In this document: positions 19,979 through 26,092 of the stretch, one piece after another
Layout of the letters: each line of letters opens with the position of its first letter
Numbering within the stretch: the first letter of the stretch is position 1
From: Paenibacillus sinensis
GTDB taxonomy: Bacteria; Bacillota; Bacilli; Paenibacillales; Paenibacillaceae
Length of the DNA stretch: 37,053 nt
Direction: 5' to 3'
Assembly: GCF_019904155.1 (NCBI RefSeq)
Contig: NZ_JAHCMB010000148.1
Span: 243,199 to 280,251, forward strand
Translations under genes and position numbers: made by a program
Notes under the pieces: generated by a model
Told to the model about the DNA's origin: nothing
Seen by the model: only the letters and a program-made list of their open reading frames with translations
Databases searched by the model: none

Positions 19979-20019
19979 AGAAACGGATGCGCCGGCCTGC
20001 TGTGGCGGCACCCGTTTCT
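19979..20019 (-). terminator. Probable terminator downstream of rplS
   Basis: GC-rich hairpin with AGAAACGG/CCGTTTCT outer arms, an imperfect inner GC stem, and a moderately U-rich minus-strand tail (TCTTAATTTT). It lies between rplS and lepB. Confidence 0.6.
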
Positions 20020-20094
20020 CATCATCCATTGAAGGAGCATAGTTGTAAGCCGAAGCAGCACATCCATCAGGCTTATCTTCATATTGCTAAACGA

Positions 20095-20118
20095 AAGGGG
20101 CTTGAATTCAAGCCCCTT
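20095..20118. terminator. Perfect 24-bp palindrome just after rplS
   Basis: Arms AAGGGGCTTGAA and its exact complement with no unpaired centre, directly downstream of the rplS stop codon on the minus strand. The tail CGTTTAG is not strongly U-rich, so termination or mRNA 3' end protection are both possible. Confidence 0.55.
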
Positions 20119-20134
20119 CCCTCTGCCGCCTGGA

Positions 20135-20479
20135 TTAGCGACGAATTTCTTTAATTCTTGCAGCTTTACCGCGCAGTTCACGCAGGTAGTACAGCTTAGC
20201 GCGACGAACTTTGCCGTGGCGAGTTACTTCGATCTTATCAATCTTCGGCGAGTTGATCGGGAATGTTCTTTCCACGCCAACGCCGTAAGAAATCTTACGA
20301 ACCGTAAAAGTCTCGCTGATTCCGCCGCCGCGGCGCTTGATTACAACGCCTTCGAACAGCTGGATACGTTCGCGGCTACCCTCGATAACCTTAACGTGTA
20401 CCTTCAGAGTATCGCCAGCGCGAAAACTCGGGATATCCTTGCGGAGCTGCTCTTTCGTAATCTCTTGCAAAATATTCAT
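20135..20479 (-). CDS. rplS: 50S ribosomal protein L19
   Basis: Ribosomal protein at the 30S-50S interface. 114 residues from the ATG at 20479 ([13 protein letters not shown]), preceded by GGAAGGAGG; this is the normal L19 length. Characteristic segments include [61 protein letters not shown] and the C-terminal [21 protein letters not shown]. Upstream are a good promoter and a structured leader. In B. subtilis trmD is immediately upstream; here 3.2 kb of other genes intervene. Confidence 0.98.
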   Translation of the reverse strand: MNILQEITKEQLRKDIPSFRAGDTLKVHVKVIEGSRERIQLFEGVVIKRRGGGISETFTVRKISYGVGVERTFPINSPKIDKIEVTRHGKVRRAKLYYLRELRGKAARIKEIRR

Positions 20480-20575
20480 TAAGGACTTCCTCCTTCCGTA
20501 CAGGTGTTCATGCCTCTTCCGGAGAATCTCATTCTCCTTCATCATCCGCAGCGGACCACCGTATTCCACACAACA
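20480..20575 (-). promoter_or_regulatory. Structured 5' leader of rplS (candidate L19 leader)
   Basis: About 95 nt between the rplS promoter and its start codon. It contains a perfect hairpin, GGAGAAT-GAG-ATTCTCC, and further short GC stems upstream of the ribosome binding site. An autoregulatory L19 leader RNA is known from low-GC Gram-positives. I infer that this is its counterpart from position and structure, not from a model match. Confidence 0.4.
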
Positions 20576-20581
20576 AAAATA

Positions 20582-20610
20582 ATTCTAGCATATCGAAATG
20601 CTGAAATCAA
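20582..20610 (-). promoter_or_regulatory. Sigma-A-type promoter of rplS
   Basis: On the minus strand: TTGATT (20605-20610), 17-nt spacer, TAGAAT (20582-20587). It gives rplS its own transcription start independent of rimM-trmD. Confidence 0.75.
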
Positions 20611-20623
20611 CCTTTTTATCCTG

Positions 20624-20902
20624 TTAAAGAGGAAGCATATCCCGTTTTCTGGCTTTATCGCGGCAGTCTTTGCACAGACCTGTCACCGTTCCATCGTCCT
20701 GCGCATAAAAAATCAGCTTCCCGTTTTTCTTTTTACAGCTTGAGCAGGGCTGCTCTTCGGAATGCTTCCTGGCCCTGCGGTGCGCGTCAAGAGGGATGAC
20801 ATTGTTCTTTCGCTTCTGCGCATTCCTTGAACTTCTAAACCGGGTTACAGCATACACGGCAGCGACAGCCAGCACAATCAGGAGGAATACAAGATATCGC
20901 AT
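20624..20902 (-). CDS. Small membrane-anchored four-cysteine protein
   Basis: 92 residues from the ATG at 20902 (AAAGGAAA 6 nt upstream). An N-terminal hydrophobic helix (about 3-20) is followed by a very basic stretch. Two cysteine pairs, CSSC and CKDC, about 25 residues apart flank a short beta-like segment and suggest a cytoplasmic zinc ribbon. No family is recognised. It is transcribed toward rplS and ends just upstream of the rplS promoter. Confidence 0.65.
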   Translation of the reverse strand: MRYLVFLLIVLAVAAVYAVTRFRSSRNAQKRKNNVIPLDAHRRARKHSEEQPCSSCKKKNGKLIFYAQDDGTVTGLCKDCRDKARKRDMLPL

Positions 20903-21127
20903 CGCAGGTTTCCTTTCTATAGGGGCTTTAGTTATTATTATACGGGAATTGTTTTTTATGAAACAAGTTTTTCCGCTATTTGTGGATGTATCCTCGACTT
21001 TGGTCCAGTGGATTTCCAGTCCCGGGTCTCTGTTTGATTTATTTCCCACCCGATATAATGAACGCATACATAACCGGATGACACCATGACAATCAGAACG
21101 AATGAGAAGCCAAGGGGGCAATTATCA

Positions 21128-22078
21128 ATGAAACACAAATGGAGCACGGCAGCCATTGCCGGTATCGTAACGGCTCTGCTTCTGTCGGGCTGCACGCCGC
21201 TGCCTGGTAAGAGTGCGGAAGACAAGCAGGAAAGTTCGGGTAACAGCATAGAAGAAGCAGCCCGATCGATAGGCGAGACGGTTAGTCAAGGAGTAAGCAA
21301 CGCCGTGGACAGCGCGGCAAAGGTTGCCCGGAACACATCGGATCTCGCGGTGGACCGCCTAAACGCTTCCGGAATGAAGAAGGAAATCGTCTACAGCACT
21401 AAGGTCGGCAGCGGAACGGCATTGAGAGTTGAAAATTCGGTCGGCGATATTGAAGTGAAACGAAGCAGCGGGTCCCAGCTAAAAATTTCCGCGACCGTCA
21501 CCGCATATAAAACCATTAGCCGCCAGGATCATCGTCAGGAAATTCTGGACCATGCGGTCGTGGAAGCCAAAGAATCCGGCGGGGAGTGGACCGTTTCTAC
21601 CCATTCCAGCGAGGATGCGGATACCGATTTGTGGACCTGGGCCAACCGGGAATACGACACCTCCGACCTTACCATATCGTATGTTATCGAAGTGCCCGAT
21701 AGTCTGAATCAATTCACCATCCGAAGTGATGTAGGCCGGATCAATACACGGGGATTAACCGGTGCTTATGACGTTACAAGCGAGGTTGGCAGCATCGATG
21801 TCAACGACGCTCATATTGCCGGCGATTCCATCATTAATACGGATACGGGTGCAATCACCCTGGATCTCTCCGGGCTTGACAGCGACTCCAAGTTAAAAGT
21901 CAACTCTGAAGTCGGCAGCATCACCGCCTCCCTGGCCTCATCCGTGAAATGCACGCTTGAAGCTCATGCTGAGCTTGGCGGCGTCCACGGTGTTTCCTCC
22001 GGAAAAAGCGACATTAACGGCGGCGGTGCATTAGTGACTCTGAACTCCTCGGTCGGATCAATAAAAGTATCTAAATGA
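21128..22078 (+). CDS. DUF4097-type lipoprotein, repetitive beta-helix-like
   Basis: 316 residues from the ATG at 21128 (AAGGGGG 9 nt upstream). Signal peptide with lipobox LLLSGC; Cys22 would be the lipidated residue, anchoring the protein outside the membrane. A helical, Ser/Ala/Asp-rich spacer (about 30-95) precedes a repetitive C-terminal half with recurring S-x-VGSI/VGRI-x-V motifs (for example SEVGSIDV, SEVGSITA, SSVGSIKV), typical of the DUF4097/adhesin-like beta-helix family. Function is unknown; cell-envelope location is predicted. Confidence 0.85.
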   Translation: MKHKWSTAAIAGIVTALLLSGCTPLPGKSAEDKQESSGNSIEEAARSIGETVSQGVSNAVDSAAKVARNTSDLAVDRLNASGMKKEIVYSTKVGSGTALRVENSVGDIEVKRSSGSQLKISATVTAYKTISRQDHRQEILDHAVVEAKESGGEWTVSTHSSEDADTDLWTWANREYDTSDLTISYVIEVPDSLNQFTIRSDVGRINTRGLTGAYDVTSEVGSIDVNDAHIAGDSIINTDTGAITLDLSGLDSDSKLKVNSEVGSITASLASSVKCTLEAHAELGGVHGVSSGKSDINGGGALVTLNSSVGSIKVSK

Positions 22079-22103
22079 GCATGCAATCTCGATAAATGGA
22101 ACA

Positions 22104-22137
22104 AAGAAACCGCATTCCGGTTGGAATGCGGTTTCTT
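22104..22137. terminator. Bidirectional hairpin between the DUF4097 gene and tRNA-Pro
   Basis: Perfect 15-bp stem (AAGAAACCGCATTCC and complement) with a GGTT loop. It lies between convergent genes and probably terminates both; neither side has a long U-tract. Confidence 0.75.
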
Positions 22138-22145
22138 GTGAACGA

Positions 22146-22219
22146 TCGGAGTAGCGGGATTCGAACCCACGGCCTCACCCACCCCAAGGGTGCGCGCTAC
22201 CAGACTGCGCCATACCCCG
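22146..22219 (-). tRNA. tRNA-Pro (anticodon GGG)
   Basis: Folds into a full cloverleaf on the minus strand. The acceptor arm pairs CGGGGTA with TACTCCG (one G-U). The D-arm is GCGC/GCGC, the anticodon stem is CACCC/GGGTG with loop TTGGGGT, and the T-arm is GTGGG/CCCGC with TTCGAAT. Anticodon GGG reads CCC and CCU. The discriminator base is A and CCA is not encoded. Confidence 0.96.
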
Positions 22220-22343
22220 ATATACTTTCACTGGCCCCTCAGAGCCGGAAAATTACTCGCAAGGAATATTATAACGCAGAGCGGCAGCTGCGCGCAAGAT
22301 CATTTGGCCAATTGAATTGGCAAGTTCATTCGTCATCGGCGTT

Positions 22344-22372
22344 TTGGCGATTAATACAGCATGCTGTATATT
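22344..22372 (+). promoter_or_regulatory. Promoter with embedded palindromic operator
   Basis: TTGGCG (22344-22349), 17-nt spacer, TATATT (22367-22372). The perfect 16-bp palindrome ATACAGCATGCTGTAT (22354-22369) fills the spacer and runs into the -10. A second small inverted repeat, GCCAAT-TGA-ATTGGC, lies at 22307-22321. This suggests repression of the gene starting at 22447 by an unidentified dimeric regulator. Confidence 0.65.
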
Positions 22373-22446
22373 GTTTATGTTGATTAAAGGATAATGTTTC
22401 CTTGTTGTCGAACTCCGCAATACACCACAAAAAAGGAGAATCGACA

Positions 22447-22932
22447 ATGAATGACAAAGTAAAAGGACTCATCTTGGGTTTATCCATCGGCTCTTTGCTT
22501 ACCGGAGCGACAGCATTCGCAGCAACTGGAATCAACATCAACGTTGTAACTAAAAAGTTAAGTATCTATCTCGATGGAACCAAGAAGACTTCGGCAACCG
22601 GGTTCATTTACAAAGGTACGACATACATTCCGGTTAAAAGCGCTGGAACAGCAATCGGCAAACAGGTAGGGTTATACGGTGATGGTTTATACATAGGCAA
22701 GCAGCCAACGGTAAAAGTATCGGCGTCTCAAGCTGTGGAATTAGTTCAGCAAAAATACGGCCCCTTCTCATCGGTTTACACTGTAGAAGTTGACAGTGAG
22801 ACATCAACTACATACACAGTCCATGTTTACGAGGTCGTGATTGATGATCAGACAACTGGTGTAGGACATACCGCAACTTATAATTGGTACGATGTCGATA
22901 AATATACCGGGACCATCACTCCAATGTTTTAG
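22447..22932 (+). CDS. Secreted stalk-domain (copper-amine-oxidase N-terminal-like) protein
   Basis: 161 residues from the ATG at 22447 with AAGGAGAA upstream. A cleavable signal peptide (about 1-26, ending AFAA) precedes a stalk-like domain (VVTKKLSIYLDGTKK, FIYKGTTYIPVKSAGTAIG, LYGDGLYIG). The C-terminal 70 residues look like a small PepSY-type beta domain (ASQAVELVQQKYG, YNWYDVDKYTGTITPMF). Paenibacillus genomes carry many such cell-wall or secreted proteins. Codon choice looks clearly more AT-rich than neighbouring genes, hinting at a different origin. Confidence 0.8.
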   Translation: MNDKVKGLILGLSIGSLLTGATAFAATGININVVTKKLSIYLDGTKKTSATGFIYKGTTYIPVKSAGTAIGKQVGLYGDGLYIGKQPTVKVSASQAVELVQQKYGPFSSVYTVEVDSETSTTYTVHVYEVVIDDQTTGVGHTATYNWYDVDKYTGTITPMF

Positions 22933-23060
22933 GTCACATCATCGAGAGCTTAACATCCTCTAGTCTCAGACCTTGTATATGCAAATCTCCATCTTCAGAG
23001 AAATTTTCAAAATAATTCTTCAATATCTACTTAAATTTTGTAGAATTCCAGAATCGGCTG

Positions 23061-23069
23061 TGCTATACT
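23061..23069 (+). promoter_or_regulatory. Extended -10 promoter of the structured RNA
   Basis: TGC followed by TATACT forms an extended -10. The nearest -35 candidates (TTGTAG at 20 nt, TAGAAT at 17 nt) are poor. Confidence 0.6.
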
Positions 23070-23075
23070 GTGTCT

Positions 23076-23230
23076 ACAAGGAAAGGAGGTGCGTTCACAT
23101 TAGTAATGACATGTTGAACGTATCCCTTACCCGGACCATTGGCTAACTAACAGGCTTTTGGTGGCGCGGGATACGGTTCAGAAATGAAGCGCCTCGGGTA
23201 GAAAGACCGTCTTCGGACGGTCTTTTTTAT
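23076..23230 (+). ncRNA. Structured small RNA or stand-alone leader of unrecognised family
   Basis: About 155 nt bounded by an extended -10 promoter and an intrinsic terminator, with no gene of its strand downstream. A strong ribosome-binding-like AAAGGAGGTG lies near its 5' end, but no sensible reading frame starts at proper spacing. A long-range stem pairs CGTATCCC (23119-23126) with GGGATACG (23168-23175), extendable to about 11 bp with one bulge. It encloses ACCA/TGGT and a roughly 20-nt loop. A 25-nt single-stranded region precedes the terminator. I do not recognise a known riboswitch or sRNA family. Confidence 0.65.
23204..23228 (+). terminator. Terminator of the structured RNA
   Basis: AGACCGTC-TTCG-GACGGTCT stem with a UUCG tetraloop followed by six U. 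Confidence 0.93.
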
Positions 23231-23263
23231 TGCCTTTTTCATGGGGGCATCCCGATTTATATG

Positions 23264-23305
23264 CAAAAAAACCGCCAATGCGAACGTTGTTCACATTTGG
23301 CGGTT
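23264..23305 (-). terminator. Terminator of the 38-residue ORF
   Basis: Minus-strand hairpin pairing AACCGCCAAATG...GAAC with GTTC...CATTGGCGGTT (one mismatch) around a 3-nt loop, followed by seven U. Confidence 0.88.
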
Positions 23306-23350
23306 CTCGAGGTATGGTTTCTCTGCTCACTATAGCAGGGGATCATGCCC

Positions 23351-23467
23351 TTACGATTTGCGGTTCGTGTAAAAATCAATGATATCGCTAACCGTGCGGA
23401 GCGGCTCCGCTTCCTTCTGGATCGGGTTCGGGTCCGGCTTGTATTCATCGTGTGTCTTCGTCGTCAT
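23351..23467 (-). CDS. 38-residue small protein of unknown function
   Basis: Short ORF beginning MTTKTHDEYKPDPNPIQ and ending IIDFYTNRKS. AAAGGATG lies about 11 nt upstream of its ATG, and a strong terminator follows about 45 nt after the stop. The sequence is charged and proline-bearing in its first half, with a short amphipathic helix (TVSDIIDFYTN) at the end. No membrane segment or cysteine. I do not recognise a family. The flanking expression signals are the main reason to believe it. Confidence 0.65.
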   Translation of the reverse strand: MTTKTHDEYKPDPNPIQKEAEPLRTVSDIIDFYTNRKS

Positions 23468-23663
23468 CTCTTTAGTTCATCCTTTCGCTGGTTCAGCCTT
23501 TTCTGTCGTTTACGGCGTCTCTATTAATTACCCCAAGTTCGGGGATCTTGACACCTTAACATTATATGAATGAGATGAACGTTTTATGACGGCGGATTCT
23601 CCTTGCCCAGCCCCAATTTATCTCCCGATCCTTCGGTGCGCCATTCACTTGAAATCCAACTAG

Positions 23664-24566
23664 CTACGTTGAAGAAACGTCTTTGTCCTTCTTTTCTATT
23701 TCGGTCTTCAACCGCTCCAGCACTTTCCGGTCTCCCGCGCTAAGCTCCGCATGTTCCAGCAGATCCGGTCTACGCTCAAACGTACGTCTTAGTGACTGCT
23801 CCCGCCGCCAGGTCTCAATATTGGCGTGATGACCGCTCAGCAGCATATCCGGCACCTTCCAGCCCCTAAATTCCGGGGGACGGGTATAATGCGGGTATTC
23901 CAGCAGTCCTGTGCTGAAGGAATCGGTAACCGCGGATGTCTCATTGCCGAGCGCGCCGGGCTGAAGACGAACTACTGCGTCGATGACCGTCAACGCCGGA
24001 AGCTCGCCTCCGGTCAGGACATAGTCTCCAATGGATAGCTCGTCCGTAACCAAATGCTCCCGGATTCGTTCATCATAGCCCTCGTAATGGCCGCAGATGA
24101 AGATCAGATGCTGTTCCTTCGAGAGTTCCTCCGCAATCCGCTGGTCAAAGGGACGGCCCTGAGGGCACATGAGAATAATCCGCGGCTTGGCATCAGCGTC
24201 CGGAACCCCATCAGTATTGGCGGCATATTCCGCAGTCTCCGCCGGGAGAGCCGCTTCCAAATCTACTGTTTCTCCCGAGCTTTCCGCAGCTTCCGGAGAA
24301 ACTACTGCTTCCGGAACTCCGGCAGCTTGGCGCTCTCCCAGCACATGCTCCACCGCAGCGAAGATCGGGTCCGGCTTCAGCACCATCCCCCCTCCTCCGC
24401 CGTACGGTGTATCATCGACGCTGCCATGCTTGTTGCCGGAGAAGTCCCGGAAATTCACCGCCTGAAGGCGGGCAATCCCTTTATCCCTTGCCTTGCCCAG
24501 GATGCTCGTTCCGAACACAGCTTCACACATCTCCGGAAAAAGCGTCAGCACATCGATCCGTATCAT
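23664..24566 (-). CDS. trmD: TrmD, tRNA (guanine37-N1)-methyltransferase, with an internal insert
   Basis: SPOUT methyltransferase that makes m1G37 and prevents frameshifting. Conserved parts are present: [27 protein letters not shown], the knotted SAM site with [12 protein letters not shown] and [14 protein letters not shown], then [10 protein letters not shown] and [11 protein letters not shown]. At 300 residues it is about 50 longer than usual. The excess is an acidic, Ala/Glu-rich stretch at roughly 79-127, between the first conserved block and [10 protein letters not shown] use the ATG at 24566, which overlaps the rimM stop; the GTG one codon earlier is an alternative. Confidence 0.95.
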   Translation of the reverse strand: MIRIDVLTLFPEMCEAVFGTSILGKARDKGIARLQAVNFRDFSGNKHGSVDDTPYGGGGGMVLKPDPIFAAVEHVLGERQAAGVPEAVVSPEAAESSGETVDLEAALPAETAEYAANTDGVPDADAKPRIILMCPQGRPFDQRIAEELSKEQHLIFICGHYEGYDERIREHLVTDELSIGDYVLTGGELPALTVIDAVVRLQPGALGNETSAVTDSFSTGLLEYPHYTRPPEFRGWKVPDMLLSGHHANIETWRREQSLRRTFERRPDLLEHAELSAGDRKVLERLKTEIEKKDKDVSST

Positions 24567-25090
24567 CACAGCAGTCCTTCCATTAGATGGACGGTAACCT
24601 TTTTGCCCGGGACATCCACATCGAGAACTACATCGTCAATTACCGGGATCAGCAAATCCTGTCCCTTCGGCCGTTTCACAACCCACACATCATTCGCTCC
24701 GGGTGTTAAAATTTCAGTGACCACCCCAAGCTTACCGTCATCCGGATTATCGCTGTACACTTCACAACCGATAATATCGTGAAAATAATACTCGTTGTCC
24801 GGCAGCTCCACCCGATCCTCGGCCGTCACCTTGATGAGACTGCCTTTGTATTTTTCTACCTGGTTGATATTGTCGTAGCCTTTCAGCTTCACGATGTACA
24901 TCCCTTTATGCTCCCGGGACGATTCCACTGTGACTTCCAGCCGCTCCTTGCCGTCCTCCGGCGTAATCAGCAGCTGGCTTCCCGGCACAAACCGGACTTC
25001 CGGAAAATCCGTTCGCGACAATATTTTGATTTCACCGCGTATTCCATGTGTATTGACCAGCTTGCCGACGGTTAACAACGTATCCGACAT
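24566..25090 (-). CDS. rimM: RimM, 16S rRNA processing / 30S maturation factor
   Basis: Binds S19 and assists 30S head maturation. 174 residues. The N-terminal beta-barrel starts [18 protein letters not shown] and the C-terminal PRC-barrel contains [40 protein letters not shown] and [10 protein letters not shown]. The ATG has AGGGAGCG upstream. Its stop codon overlaps the start of trmD, so the two are translationally coupled. B. subtilis has ylqD between khpA and rimM; here there is only a terminator. Confidence 0.96.
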   Translation of the reverse strand: MSDTLLTVGKLVNTHGIRGEIKILSRTDFPEVRFVPGSQLLITPEDGKERLEVTVESSREHKGMYIVKLKGYDNINQVEKYKGSLIKVTAEDRVELPDNEYYFHDIIGCEVYSDNPDDGKLGVVTEILTPGANDVWVVKRPKGQDLLIPVIDDVVLDVDVPGKKVTVHLMEGLL

Positions 25091-25190
25091 AACATCCGCT
25101 CCCTTGCCTGTTCTCTTCTATTTATAACGTTCCCCCGCACCTGCCGTCTATGCTGCAAGGAACGGGATTCTCATGAATTTTGGATTTAGC

Positions 25191-25226
25191 AAAAAGGAGC
25201 CGGAATCTGGCGATCCCCGGCCCCTC
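25191..25226 (-). terminator. Terminator after khpA
   Basis: Minus-strand hairpin pairing AGGGGCCGG with CCGGCTCCT (one bulge), followed by five U. It ends the ylxM-ffh-rpsP-khpA transcript before rimM. Confidence 0.8.
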
Positions 25227-25240
25227 TTTATGGTTACCGA

Positions 25241-25471
25241 TCAGGACAAAATGTCCACGGTAACGCGCTTATCGCTCTTGACTGCTGCTGATGTTACGAC
25301 GGTTCGTAGCGCCTTGGCGATCCTGCCCTGCTTGCCAATGACCTTGCCGACATCATCGGGATGAACCGACAATTCATAGACAATAAGGTGATCCTTCTCC
25401 ACCGCCCGCACCGTCACATCTTCCGGATGATCCACTAAAGCCTTAGCAATAACTGCAACTAATTCTTCCAT
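25241..25471 (-). CDS. khpA: KhpA (YlqC), KH-domain RNA-binding protein
   Basis: 76-residue single KH domain with the RNA-binding GxxG loop GKQG inside VGKVIGKQGRIAKALR. In Gram-positives KhpA pairs with KhpB (Jag) and influences cell elongation and small-RNA biology. It starts at the ATG at 25471 (GCGAGGGT 5 nt upstream), 22 nt after rpsP, the conserved arrangement. Ends with KRVTVDILS as usual. Confidence 0.95.
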   Translation of the reverse strand: MEELVAVIAKALVDHPEDVTVRAVEKDHLIVYELSVHPDDVGKVIGKQGRIAKALRTVVTSAAVKSDKRVTVDILS

Positions 25472-25493
25472 AGAGGACCCTCGCAATCAGTCA

Positions 25494-25766
25494 TTATTTC
25501 TGCAGCTTCGACTCATGGAATTTCTTCATAACGCCCGCTTTGCTGAGCAGGTTGCGGACCGTATCGGATGCTTGCGCACCGGTTTGAAGCCATTTCAGAG
25601 CTTTTTCCTCATCGATGTTCACTACTGCCGGTTGTGCAACCGGGTTATAGTAACCGATCTCCTCGATGAAACGACCGTCACGAGGGGAACGGGAATCGGA
25701 AACTACTACACGATAGAAAGGCGCTTTATGAGCACCCATACGTTTCAGACGGATACGTACTGCCAC
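25494..25766 (-). CDS. rpsP: 30S ribosomal protein S16
   Basis: 90 residues from the GTG at 25766, which has an excellent AAGGAGGTGA site 5 nt upstream. Begins [21 protein letters not shown], followed by [18 protein letters not shown] and the [19 protein letters not shown]-terminus, all typical of S16. A longer frame upstream runs into the repeat-rich spacer and is not real. Lies between ffh and khpA. Confidence 0.97.
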   Translation of the reverse strand: MAVRIRLKRMGAHKAPFYRVVVSDSRSPRDGRFIEEIGYYNPVAQPAVVNIDEEKALKWLQTGAQASDTVRNLLSKAGVMKKFHESKLQK

Positions 25767-26092
25767 GAAATTCACCTCCTTATAAGAGTATCGATCCCTC
25801 CCAACCCCTCCCTTCCAAGGGAGGGCCCCAAGGGCTGCCGCCCTCTGGACACCCGCTAATGGCAATTGGCGTTGGCGTTCAGCTCGGTGGGACCTTGGTG
25901 GGTGGAGTGCTTGGATCGCTTGCCGTCCCTGTCGGGACACGCTTTACTGCGAATCTATCTAGTCACGGGTTTCAAACCCACAAACCAACAACCTCTAAAG
26001 ATTTAAAACCTTCCGATCAACCTATGTTGTACAATGGTTAATCCGGACAAACCTAAAACCTTGAATGCTTAAACCTTCAATGCCGCTAAGAC
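25767..26092. repeat. Hairpin-rich, G-rich spacer between ffh and rpsP
   Basis: A 326-bp spacer with no gene. Closely spaced inverted repeats: CCCTCCCTT/AAGGGAGGG (25806-25825), AGGGC/GCCCT (25831-25844), GTCCC/GGGAC (25925-25938) and GGGTTT/AAACCC (25967-25979). The minus strand also holds a four-run G tract at 25796-25812. The pattern resembles a dispersed intergenic repeat, but one copy cannot prove that. Confidence 0.6.

Noticed and set aside
22146..22219. tRNA-Pro as a phage attachment site
   Set aside because: No integrase gene and no duplicated tRNA end were seen nearby, so integration is only speculative.
23090..23150. Leader peptide ORFs in the structured RNA
   Set aside because: The nearest ATG gives three codons and the TTG frame starts too far (about 27 nt) from the ribosome-binding-like sequence.
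25859..26041. Plus-strand ORF in the ffh-rpsP spacer
   Set aside because: Glycine/valine nonsense across inverted repeats, without a start site, on the strand opposite to the operon.
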